A model generated the notes under the pieces. That model searched no databases. It was not told where the DNA came from and saw only the letters and a program-made list of their open reading frames with translations. Position numbers and translations under genes: made by a program. A DNA stretch of 14,026 nucleotides from Apodospora peruviana (Eukaryota; Ascomycota; Sordariomycetes; Sordariales; Lasiosphaeriaceae). This document shows, piece by piece, positions 1 through 9,200 of the stretch. Position 1 is the stretch's first letter, and every line of letters begins with the position of its first letter. The DNA lies in the NCBI GenBank assembly GCA_033439685.1, contig JAUEDM010000030.1:1-14026 (forward strand), in the 5' to 3' direction.

Positions 1-44
1 TTTTGGGAGACTGGAAGAAGACGACAAAAGACTAGTAATAGCCG

Positions 45-964
<920 letters not shown>

Positions 965-1082
965 GACATACAACACCAGGGATTCGCTGGTCGTCACCGA
1001 CCCAACTACTAGTCTGGCGGTCACTGGTTTATCTAGGGGAGCGGACGGGATCCCGAGTTCCCTAGTGCCTATGGTCGTATGT
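965..1082 (-). rRNA. 5S ribosomal RNA gene
   Basis: Read on the minus strand, the sequence opens with ACATACGACCATAG, the conserved 5' end of fungal 5S rRNA. It continues with GGGATCCCGTCCGCTC, then AGTAGTTGGGTCGGTGACGA and CCAGCGAATCCC, the region that also carries the internal Pol III promoter (C box). It closes with GTTGTATGTC, which pairs with the 5' end to form helix I (nine pairs counting one G-U). The CACT near the 5' end can pair with AGTG further on as part of helix II. Length is about 118 nt, as expected. A TATA element and a T6 stop sit at the right distances, so the gene looks functional. A lone copy among protein genes fits the dispersed 5S genes of Neurospora and relatives. The middle loop may differ slightly from the usual form; I could not align it. 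Confidence 0.92.
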
Positions 1083-1106
1083 GGAAAAAACAGGAGAGGA
1101 TAATGA

Positions 1107-1114
1107 CCTTTATA
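1107..1114 (-). promoter_or_regulatory. TATA element of the 5S gene
   Basis: The minus strand reads TATAAAGG about 25 to 32 bases upstream of the 5S start. Neurospora 5S genes are known to need a TATA-like box near -29, so position and sequence both fit. Confidence 0.65.
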
Positions 1115-1167
1115 GACGTTTCTGTGCGTGTTCCTAGCTGGGGAAGGGGAATTTTGTTTCCTACCTT

Positions 1168-1300
1168 AAGTAACAACTCAGTCATATGTTACCTCCCTAC
1201 TATCTATCTAAATATCCTTGCCTATTTCGTGTGTAGCAGGCTACAGGTAACAAAAAGAGTAACGAGTAACAAAGTAACAAAAGAGTATCATGTTACGTCA
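1168..1300. repeat. Cluster of GTAAC motifs
   Basis: GTAAC occurs at about 1170, 1247, 1259, 1266 and 1274 on the plus strand. Its complement GTTAC occurs at about 1189 and 1292. The 1187-1194 copy (TGTTACCT) and the 1245-1252 copy (AGGTAACA) form an 8-bp perfect inverted repeat with a 50-base spacer. No family is recognised; it may be regulatory or a decayed simple repeat. Confidence 0.5.
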
Positions 1301-1602
1301 GGTAATAGCGCAGAGAAAGTCAGATAGACCCAAGGTAAAGTTCCATAGACACCTTGAGAAGATGTAATTTCTACGTTGATTAGCGAGATGTAAGATGTAA
1401 ACATTCAGTATTATAACAAGAAACCGAGATCATCCTAGATATCTTATCTACCCTAGCTAGGTAGGTAGTCCAGCTTCCTCTTGGAAAAGAAGAACGGTCT
1501 AAACTATAGATCTGCCAGGGGTAGGGGAAGGCAAATATGCAATGTGACATGGCGTAACAGAATCACATTAAACCCATTTCACTAATCTCGCTACGTACTT
1601 CA

Positions 1603-2783
1603 TCAATACCTTCCCTTCGGAAACCCATCAACCAAGTCATCCCCTTTCCACAAGTCTACTTCATACTCCGTCTCAAGATCACCACCATTCACACCACTAG
1701 AAGTAGTAGTAGTAGTAGTAGCCCATCTCGCGCCGTACCTCATCCTAATCCCCTTCTTGTTCATAACATCCGCCAACTCTTTTCCGCTACTCGTACTGTG
1801 TCCACCATCAATACCATCATTTGACAGCCGTCCTGAGCAATCGTGCCACAGACAAAAAACTCTAGTGATGGCGCACAAACACTTTCCTGCGGTAAAAGGC
1901 CACCACGGCAACAGCGAGCAGCTGTCCGGCCATGATACCAAACAGCACACCGATCGCCCGGTCCCACTTGACCTGAACAGAGGTGGTGACTCGTTGCCAG
2001 CTTGCTGTAGCTTATGTTGTAGGGTGTCTGTGAAGCCGTTTGCTAGATAGTCGGAGCAACGAAAAGCCCTTCCAGTCAACATGTGACGCCCATACCGCGG
2101 TCTGGCCCCGTAACTGATCCAAGCCAATGACGTTCTGAAAGTCCAATATGCGGTAGAGGACGTGCATCCACTCTGGGTTGGAGTCATCCTAAGACACCGT
2201 TGTCACGTCTATTCTAGTCAGTCACCATATTTGTATGTAAACAATGTGTGAGTAAAACCTTACTAGGAGCCGTGAAGTTTGTTTCCCCATCATAGAGCTG
2301 ACCTCAAGAAATTCGTCTCGCATGACAGCGCGACGAGGAATGAACGACTTTATCCTGCGCCAGCAGCTCAGATCTCTACCACCCCCAGTTGCTTTGACGC
2401 CAGTCCGTGATCATGACAGAAAACTCAACACCGGCTACCTCGTTCGTGTCAAAGGTCAGTCCGAACAGAGCCACACTAAAACGTCCGAGGATATTATCCC
2501 GACTGACCTCTCACAACCAACCCCTGATGCAAGCAAACCGTTAGAGCTACAGTACTACTGCTTCAGCGTAAGGTAGTTATTAACAAAAAGGAGAAGTGAA
2601 GTTCGATCAACAACACTGGCACAGCCTCACATTGAAGTTGAACTTGAGCAATGGTGATTCTTGACAGCTGGGAATATCTATGTTTGGTATTCCCTCCTGA
2701 AGAAGTCTCATCTCTTCCGCCTGCCGTTGTCCGCCCCGGTCGGCCATATCCCGGATCGGCAATGCCCACACCACATTCTGTAT
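1603..2783 (-). pseudogene. 3' remnant of a fungal multi-exon membrane-protein gene
   Basis: Three exon-like segments can be read on the minus strand: 2783-2631, 2507-2264 and 2188-1603. They are joined by introns 2630-2508 (GTGAGG donor, CTAAC branch) and 2263-2189 (GTAAGG donor, CTGAC branch at 2217-2221, TTAG acceptor). The pieces contain WALPIRDMADR, then GRFSVALFGLTFDT. A TM helix follows (GVLFGIMAGQLLAVAVVAFY), then SFLSVARLLRTAV and a soluble tail with GKELADV, MRYGAR and FPKGRY before the stop. From memory this resembles a large family of uncharacterised Sordariomycete proteins with N-terminal TM segments; function unknown. Breaks: probable +1 in the C5 run 2382-2386, +1 in A4 2062-2065, about -1 near 1989-1995, an in-frame TAG at 1862-1864, and +1 in TTT 1820-1822. 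The 5' half is missing: an in-frame stop lies at 2784-2786 and ARG8 ends 290 bases further on. A run of ACT codons encodes polythreonine. Confidence 0.72.
1702..1720. repeat. (AGT)n trinucleotide microsatellite
   Basis: Six copies of AGT plus a partial one lie inside the last exon of the remnant. On the minus strand they read as ACT codons, a threonine run between MRYGAR and the C-terminal segment. Confidence 0.9.
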
Positions 2784-3076
2784 CTAACATCTTTAATCCT
2801 CAACCGCCTTACATTACCTAGGTATCTAGCAATATCACGATATCCATCATGGTGGATAACGGAAAAGATGAGAGTTTCTCATCACTAAAGCAGACTGACC
2901 AAAAAGTAAGAGCGACATAAACGGTCCAACGAAATATCCACAGTTAAGTAGGTACTTGCTGAGCTGAGTTGATATACATAGTAACAATTCCCAAAAGTGA
3001 GAGCAGGAACTCTCGAGTAATCTCTTCCACGAGTCGACTTTGACTCACTCAGTTTTGAATGAGATCCATCTCATAT
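2784..3076. other. Short intergenic region 3' of ARG8
   Basis: No gene is visible. It holds the 10-bp perfect palindrome TACCTAGGTA at 2815-2824 and one TGACTCA at 3041-3047, a full Gcn4/CPC1-type site. The latter lies 30 bases past the ARG8 stop, so a regulatory role there is doubtful. Confidence 0.5.
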
Positions 3077-4159
3077 CTATGCCTCCGGAGTCGGAGATGC
3101 CTCAGGAGCAGATGCCTCCGGGGTCGAAGAAGGGTTAAGAACAGAAGCAATAGCGCTATCCAGCATCTTCAACCCCGCCACAATCAACTTCTCAGTGATA
3201 TTCAACGCCGGCACGAACCTCAACGTATTCGTCCCCGCGGTAATCACCAACAAGCCCTTCTCCAGACAAGCATTGACAATGTCCGTCGGGTCCCTTGTCA
3301 ACTGCAACCCCAAAATCAAGCCCCGGCCACGAATCTCCGTGATGAGCTCAGGATATTTTCTCCCTCAGCTGCGCCAACCCTCTGGCAAGAACCGCCCCCA
3401 TCGCCACGACATTGGTCTGCAGTTCCGGCTCCGTCAATCGGTGGACGACATAGGTCGCAAGCCTGCAAGCCAACGGGTTACCCCCAAACGTAGTCCCGTG
3501 ATCTCCAACCTTGATCTTCTCTGCCACATTGGCATTCACAATCGTCGCGCCGATGGGAATCCCGTTCCCAGCGCCTCAGCGTCCGTCAGGATATCAGGAT
3601 GCGCCTCCGGCAGCCCGGCCGTGCGCCCAGAACGAGCCCGTCCGCGACAGCCCGCACTGGATTTCGTCGTAGTGCAGCAGAGCCCCAACCTCGCGGCACC
3701 GTTTCGCCAGCTTGATCAGAAACTCGTCCGTCGCAACCTGCACGCCGCCTTCCCCTTGGATTGGCTCCACGATGACGCTGCACGTCTTCTCCGTCACCAA
3801 TTCATCAATCCCGGCAACGTCGTTGTACGTGCCCACCCGAAATCCGGGAACCATGGGCGCGAACGGCGCCTGATACTTGGGGTTTCGGCGTCGCCGACAG
3901 GGCGCCCATCGTCCTGCCGTGGAACGCGCCCGTGAAAGACACGATCTCGTGTTTTTTCTCCCGAAGGGTCAAGCACCTTGCCCACTTTCCTCGCAAACTT
4001 GATGCCCGCCTCGTTCGCTTCGGACCCAGAGTTGCAAACAAAAACAGCCGCGGCGTCGTGCATCCCCCCAGACTCGCGCGTTTTTTCAACCAGGAGCTTA
4101 GAAAGCGTGCCGGTCCACGGGTTATAGTAGAGGTTGGATGCGTGGATAAGTGTGCTGCC

Positions 4160-4254
4160 CTATTATTCCTCACACATCAACAGCATTAGGAAAACCTATT
4201 CTCCATTCCCATATGACTTGGGGAAGGTAGAAGTGTAGTGTGTGTATTGCTTAC
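4160..4254 (-). other. ARG8 intron 2
   Basis: A 95-base intron in phase 0 with donor GTAAGC, a CTAAT branch-like site and acceptor AATAG. Removing it joins FSRILRYQ to GSTLIHASNLYY, which restores the conserved helix of the family. Confidence 0.85.
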
Positions 4255-4447
4255 CTGATACCTCAAAATCCTCGAAAACTCCTTATCGCAATGGCCCAGC
4301 GAATTTACCGCAATGCCAGCCGTAAAGTCGAGGTATCTCTGGCCCTCGACGTCCCAAAGCCAACTCATGTGGCCATGGACAAACACCGGCGGCGGCCGCG
4401 AGTACGTGGCTACCATATAAGGCGCGTACTCGCTCACCACCGCCGCG

Positions 4448-4551
4448 CTGACCGCCGGGACGTTTCGTGGCCACGCCGGAAGTTGGACCCAAAATGCTTT
4501 AGTTTTGTTTCCATTGCTCTTCTGTAAGCGTTTTGGGTGGTGACCCTTAAC
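4448..4551 (-). other. ARG8 intron 1
   Basis: A 104-base intron in phase 2 with a weak donor (GTTAAG) and acceptor GTCAG. Its length equals 2 modulo 3, exactly what is needed to join the presequence frame (ending TSNPP) to SAAVVSEYAPYMVATY. The frame change here is therefore splicing and not one of the frame breaks. Confidence 0.7.
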
Positions 4552-4930
4552 CTCGGCGGGTTCGATGTTGCGGCGGCGGTATCGGTGACTTGTTGGGAAT
4601 CATGGTTGTCGCTGCGGACCGGTTCTTCACCCAAATTCGTTGATTCGGTTGTCGCGGTGGTGGTGGTGGCGGCTTCTTGGGAATAGAATAGTCGGGAAGA
4701 AACGGTGGCCGTACGGGATGGGATCGCGGCGACGACGGCGAGCCCTCCCGCTCGCCGAGTCACTGGGTGGAAAGCAAGCATCATTCGGAGGTTGGGACAA
4801 CGACGACGACGGGACTCGGGATGGGTGGCAGTTAGCGGTTTCGTCGTTTACGCGCCTGAGGAAAGACAGATCCCAATGGATGGATTTCAATTGAGTTTCT
4901 GGCAAAACCAACGTCTCCATCAACTTCAAT

Positions 4931-4989
4931 TGACTCTTCTATGACGAAGGGGAAGAAGTGGGTTTTGGGTGGGAAACAAGGGGTGACTC
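4931..4989. promoter_or_regulatory. Two TGACTC cores upstream of ARG8
   Basis: TGACTC occurs at 4931-4936 and 4984-4989, about 150 and 200 bases upstream of the ARG8 start. This is six of seven bases of the TGACTCA site bound by Gcn4/CPC1/CpcA, the general amino-acid control factor that drives arginine genes in fungi. A third copy is at 5292-5297. Role inferred from position and motif only. Confidence 0.45.
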
Positions 4990-5131
4990 CATTCCATAAC
5001 CGAATGCACCCCTGCAACAGGATTTTTACCAGCACGCACCCCGAAAAATAAAAAAATGGGCCGAACGATCTCGGCGGGCGGAAGTTCTTGACCCCGCGCC
5101 ATTCGCAATCGGGAAAGATGAGTCCGCGGTC

Positions 5132-5413
5132 ATGAGGCGATGTCTTATCGATAAGAAGCCCCCTGTCGATTATCATCTATCAAGGTTCTCTCTCTCTTGG
5201 TCAACAACTGAACTCACAACTGAGTACCAACCCGGAGGTATGTTGATTGGTCAACGACGTGAAATAGGCTTGTTAGATGCAAATATTTGTTTGACTCTTA
5301 TCCTTACTCATTTCCTAACAGGTTTGAACATGGGCAATAAAGAGAGGTCAAGAGAAAAGATTATCAGGTTCGTTAAAAGAAAAGAGAAGGCCTTCAAAGA
5401 CATACAAGAATAA
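5132..5413 (+). other. Small doubtful ORF, possibly spliced
   Basis: An open frame of 93 residues starts with ATG at 5132 and ends in a Lys/Arg-rich segment (SREKIIRFVKRKEKAF). Inside it, 5238-5321 has a GTATGT donor and a CTAACAG end and is 84 bases long, so splicing would keep the frame and give 65 residues. The start lies inside the GATA region upstream of ARG8 and no family is recognised. It may be chance in A-rich DNA. Confidence 0.2.
5143..5181. promoter_or_regulatory. GATA-site cluster with a perfect palindrome
   Basis: TCTTATCGATAAGA at 5143-5156 is a perfect 14-bp palindrome built from two divergent GATA motifs. Further TTATC (5170-5174) and CTATC (5177-5181) copies follow within 25 bases. 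GATA factors of the AreA/NIT2 class (nitrogen regulation) bind HGATAR sites. The cluster is about 360 bases upstream of ARG8. Confidence 0.5.
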
Positions 5414-6219
5414 GACGTAATATAAATAATATTACTAGAATAACCAATAAATACTAAGCAATTAAATGCAAGACTCGCGCCCGCTCATCGTCATCAAAAT
5501 ATAGAGTATAATCTTCATAACTTCAAACAACCCTGATTTTGTTCTCCGGCCGACTGGTATCTGTTTTTTCTCTTCTCTGCTTCTTTCATTTCATCATGCC
5601 CGTACCCGTAAATGAGATAGTTGCCATTCCGGCGACGGTATTCCACCCAATGTAGTATCCCAAACCCAAGCCGATATATCCCTTTCCCTGCTTCCCAAAA
5701 CACCAAGAATTGGACTTATCAGGGATATGTTCAGTCGAGATCAACTCTCCGTCCCAATCGAGCCCAGCCATACCACTATATGTAAGAAGTGAGAATAATC
5801 GCGATATAATGCTATTGTTGCCCCTGTCAACAGCCGACAAGGAAATTAACAAGACCAACTCTTTCCATCATACGTAGTATGAAAACACTTGCTATCGACC
5901 CTCGCAGAGAATGGCCAGAGACTCGTTACCGTCCTTGACGGAAAATGTAGCCAAAAGACTTGAGGGACAAGCAATATGGGTTCTGCGATACCACAATGTT
6001 GTATATGCCTTGGGCAAGGGGAAGAAAAAAGCATCTGGCCGCGCCACAAACGTAACTCCCCTTGTGGCACCGATAGAATGTCAAAAAGAATAATAGGACG
6101 TCATCAGTCGTAAGACATGCAGCCAAGAAATGCCACGGCTTGATAGCCAAGAGGAAGACAGGTGTCAATCAGTTTGTCCAGCACACGGACACCTGCAACC
6201 AGGCCTACGCATGCCAACA

Positions 6220-9200
6220 TCATGACATGTGGCCCTGGTTCACCCCCGCCATTCCGCCTTCGAAGAGATTCAATACATCCCCGGGAAGAATCTCAAGCCA
6301 CGGAGGCATCATCTCGTTGGGTAATCCGAGAGTGTCAAAGTTGATCTCCTGGCTGTCGAACGTGATGTCTTGGATCGTATTGAGACCAAGATACGAGTAG
6401 GATCCCGACACCAAACCGCTCTGTGCAAAGTCGGCCTGATAACTGCCCTGCCTGCCGTGACCACTGCCATTGTGAACACCGTTGCTATAATTATGGCCAT
6501 GCTGTTGGTAGTGTGAAGGATGACCCGTGCCTGACTCTGTGAATGAGCTGGAGGGCGAACCGCCATGACCGACGGATGTCTCGTAGCCTGATGAATGAGA
6601 GGATGGGGTGTACGATGCGTGTTGTGGAATGCCGGAAAAGACATGCACCTTGGAGTCGCTCATTGGACTGTTGGCATCCATGTCATCCGGAGCTACTGTT
6701 TCGTACTTGAGGTGGGATTTACCGGGAACTCCAGATGTGGATGAACCCTGTGGCCGACTGGTCTTGGATGGATGCGCCTGGTAACGGACAGCAGAGACGT
6801 TCGGCTGTGGATATGCCGGAGGGAACATGGATGGCGTTTCCGGAAGGCTTTGTCGGATGGGATCGTAGATCATGTTTCCGGGAGGCGTGGCGGCCGATAC
6901 CGGGACAGAAGACGGCACGGGAGGCAGGGAGGGAGCTGCAGATGATCCAGGCGGGTTATTCTGGTACAGCAAGGTCAGGCTGGAGTTGGGCGAGTTGGTT
7001 GTTCCCGTCAGTGACCAGGCAATAGGTGGCACGTTTGGCGACGCAGGGTGATCGAACCGAGGCAAGCGGCTAAATGAAGCACGCCGCTGGAACTTGGCAC
7101 TCTCGAACTCCTCGTTTGTAAATGTCTCACAGTCCCATATGCCTTTGGATTTCTGGTCGAGGGCAGTGAGAATATACCCAACGCCTCCCCAGTATTGCTG
7201 CAACTGCTGCAGAGATTTGTAGCACCGCTGGTAATTTTGGGTAGCGGCAGATGCCAAGAGTGAGTGTTTTGCCGACCTCGTGTCGTTTGTTGAGATTGGT
7301 TTGGCGCTAGGCGTTCTTTGCAGCTCACTCTTGGAGTCCGGAGCCGGCGATGATTCCCGGGAGGGAGCCGTGGAGGCGTTGGCAACGGACTCCATCAAAA
7401 AGGCACATGCAGCGATGTACATGGGCTGGGATGTGAACGGATTGCCAATAAAGCTCTTTGGGTCGATCAACTCAGCAAAAGCCAAGATATCGGCAATCGT
7501 CTTGGCGCTGGACATGGACAACTCGCGACTATTTGGCAGCAGCCGAGTAGGGCGACTGCCAAATGGCGTGAGTAGCGTCGGCTGGTGGAGGACGATGATC
7601 AAAGCATGGAACCAGAAATGAAGGAGAATAAAAGTGGTGCCTTGGCCAGTTTTCACGTAGTGTTTGAAGTTGGGGGCGCTGAAGTGAAGTCGCTGGTCTT
7701 GCTTTTGATATATCTTGGTCAGGTCACTTTCCATTTGAGACAACCTGGCCATCTTCTCCTCCGTGAGGTCATTCGCGTTCCGTATGTTGTTCAGAACGTC
7801 GGATACGCGGCCGTACAAATGGATGATCTGGGTAAAAGCCGGAAAGGGAGCAGGCCATCCTGAGACTGGATCCAGGGTCGGCTGGGGGAGAGCCAACTCG
7901 AAGTCGTCATCTCTAAAGGTTACCGGCCGGCCCGTGCCCGAGGAGATGACCCGGTCAAGAACGAAGACCGCCCAGAATGTGTCGGTCCGCTCCTGTTCAA
8001 CCTCTTCTTGCTCTTCTCGACTGATCTGGTCATCATCGTTCTGCTTGTTATCCGACTCGTCCGCGGCGTCGCTGCTTTTCCGGCTCCAGGACCGCGTGTA
8101 CCAGGGGTCGCGCTCTCCTTGGTACTTGATGCCTACCATCTTCTGAAGCCCAAGGTCGACGGCCATTCTGATTGCAAGTCCCAGGTACATCCACAAAGCG
8201 CTGTCTTGATTCGCACCAAACCCTTCATATGCCATTAGGAGGCATGCTTGAACGGCAGCGACGGAGGGACACGGGAAGGTGTCAACGGTGGCAGCCTTTG
8301 CCCGCTGAGCAAAGACATGTCCGTACTCCGACCTCGTGGCTATGCCGTCGTTCTCGCTGGTGAAGATGGGCAGGTCCGAGAATCGTGCAGCAAGAGCACA
8401 CATGGAGTCGACCAAAATGGGCTCAACCCGTTTTTCCCTGACCATCCGAAGGAACCTCTGTTCTCGCAAAAAGGGATAGTTGCACCCGAGGTGGAGAAAG
8501 AAGGTCTTGATGAGGGTGATGATCAAAGGATGTACGGGGGCTGAGTCGTTTACATCGTATACCGGCATGTCCTCCAGGCTTTCGAAGACTGTCTCGGTGT
8601 GGGGCAGATGATTATGCGCAATGCCGTGGCCGAACAACGACGCCGGCGAGGTAGCAGAGAACGATCCTCCTCTGCTCTTGCGCCTGTCGCGGTGGACAGA
8701 CACAACCATCCGTTTGTAACCCGGAACAATGGCGGTGGGGCCGAAATACCGAAAGTAGGGCATCCGGTGGCTTTCGGTGTGGTGTTGTACGGGCGAGCGA
8801 TTGTTCGAACTCCGGCCATCTTCAGAATACGAGGCGGTCTGCACAAAGGCCGACCGTCTCACCGTCTTGCTCGAGCTCTGCGACTTGCTATCATGATCCC
8901 AATCATTGCTTTGGCGACGCGGCCGTCCAGATGCGTCCGAGAGACTTGGGTTGGATTCACGCGAGTCACGCCTCAGCGGCCCATCTTGGTTGGCGAAGCT
9001 GCCGACTTTGGGTCCAGTCTTGCTTTTCCAGTGCCGGCGCTCGTCTTCCTCTTCCTCCTCCACCACCATAAACTCGTCCTCTTGCTCGTTTCCGAGGTCG
9101 ATCGCGTCTCTGCGGTCGCTTCTTGGTGCGGCAGATTCGTCCCCATCCTCCCTCTTCACATTCCTCTCCCTTTGGTTTTCGACGATATCGGTATATCCGA

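Larger units (their letters stand above)
1083..1602. other. Intergenic between the 5S gene and the membrane-protein remnant
   Basis: No gene can be supported. Besides the GTAAC cluster it contains a CTAGCTAGGTAGGTAG tract near 1454-1470, a CTAGGTA-type simple sequence that recurs at 2815-2824 and near 13586. Confidence 0.55.
3077..4784 (-). pseudogene. ARG8: Acetylornithine aminotransferase, frame-broken copy
   Basis: ARG8 (Neurospora arg-5) is the mitochondrial PLP enzyme that converts N-acetylglutamate semialdehyde to N-acetylornithine in arginine synthesis. Exons are 4784-4552, 4447-4255 and 4159-3077; allowing for the breaks, the product is about 501 residues. Residues 1-36 are Arg/Ser/Ala-rich without acidic residues, a mitochondrial presequence. 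Then come YMVATYSRPPPVFV, DFTAGIAVNSLGHCD, ASNLYYNPWTG, CNSGSEANE (about 184-192), FHGRTMGALSATP, VIVEPIQGEGGV, LLHYDEIQCGL (PLP-binding Asp), GDHGTTFGGNPL and RGRGLILGLQL. The C-terminus ends in a PEA/SAPEAS repeat. Breaks in exon 3: +1 in T6 at 3952-3957, +1 in TTT at 3883-3885, +1 in CCC at 3614-3616, -1 in CCC at 3567-3569, +1 in TTTT at 3356-3359. The PLP lysine of AKALGNG reads as AEALGNG (codon 3577-3575). Either a decayed copy or a real gene hit by sequence errors; the identity itself is certain. Confidence 0.93.
4785..6219. other. Intergenic between the ARG8 start and the regulator's 3' end
   Basis: The left part (to about 5200) is the probable ARG8 promoter. From 5414 to 5500 the DNA is A/T-rich with AATAAA-like strings. 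From 5500 to 6219 it probably holds the 3' UTR of the minus-strand regulator. A minus-strand ORF from ATG 5771 to 5586 (61 residues, glycine-rich GYIGLGLGYYIGW) is open but matches nothing I recognise and is not called. Confidence 0.5.

Noticed and set aside
1603..2187. Minus-strand 194-residue ORF as an intact gene
   Set aside because: Protein-like text moves between all three frames along this interval. Only its last third and a middle segment belong to the remnant, and the rest is out-of-frame shadow.
3041..3047. TGACTCA as an ARG8 control site
   Set aside because: It lies just past the ARG8 stop and not in the promoter; a single 7-mer is expected by chance in a window of this size.
3195..3935. 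Plus-strand 246-residue ORF
   Set aside because: Antisense shadow of ARG8 exon 3; no motif of its own.
1603..4160. Repeat-induced point mutation as the cause of gene damage
   Set aside because: RIP makes C-to-T changes and TA-rich DNA. The damage here is mainly one-base indels and GC content stays ordinary; only a base-composition index could settle it.
4434..4500. A sixth frame break in ARG8 near the N-terminus
   Set aside because: A 104-base intron with GT...AG ends and the right length modulo 3 explains the frame change, and the joined text fits the family.
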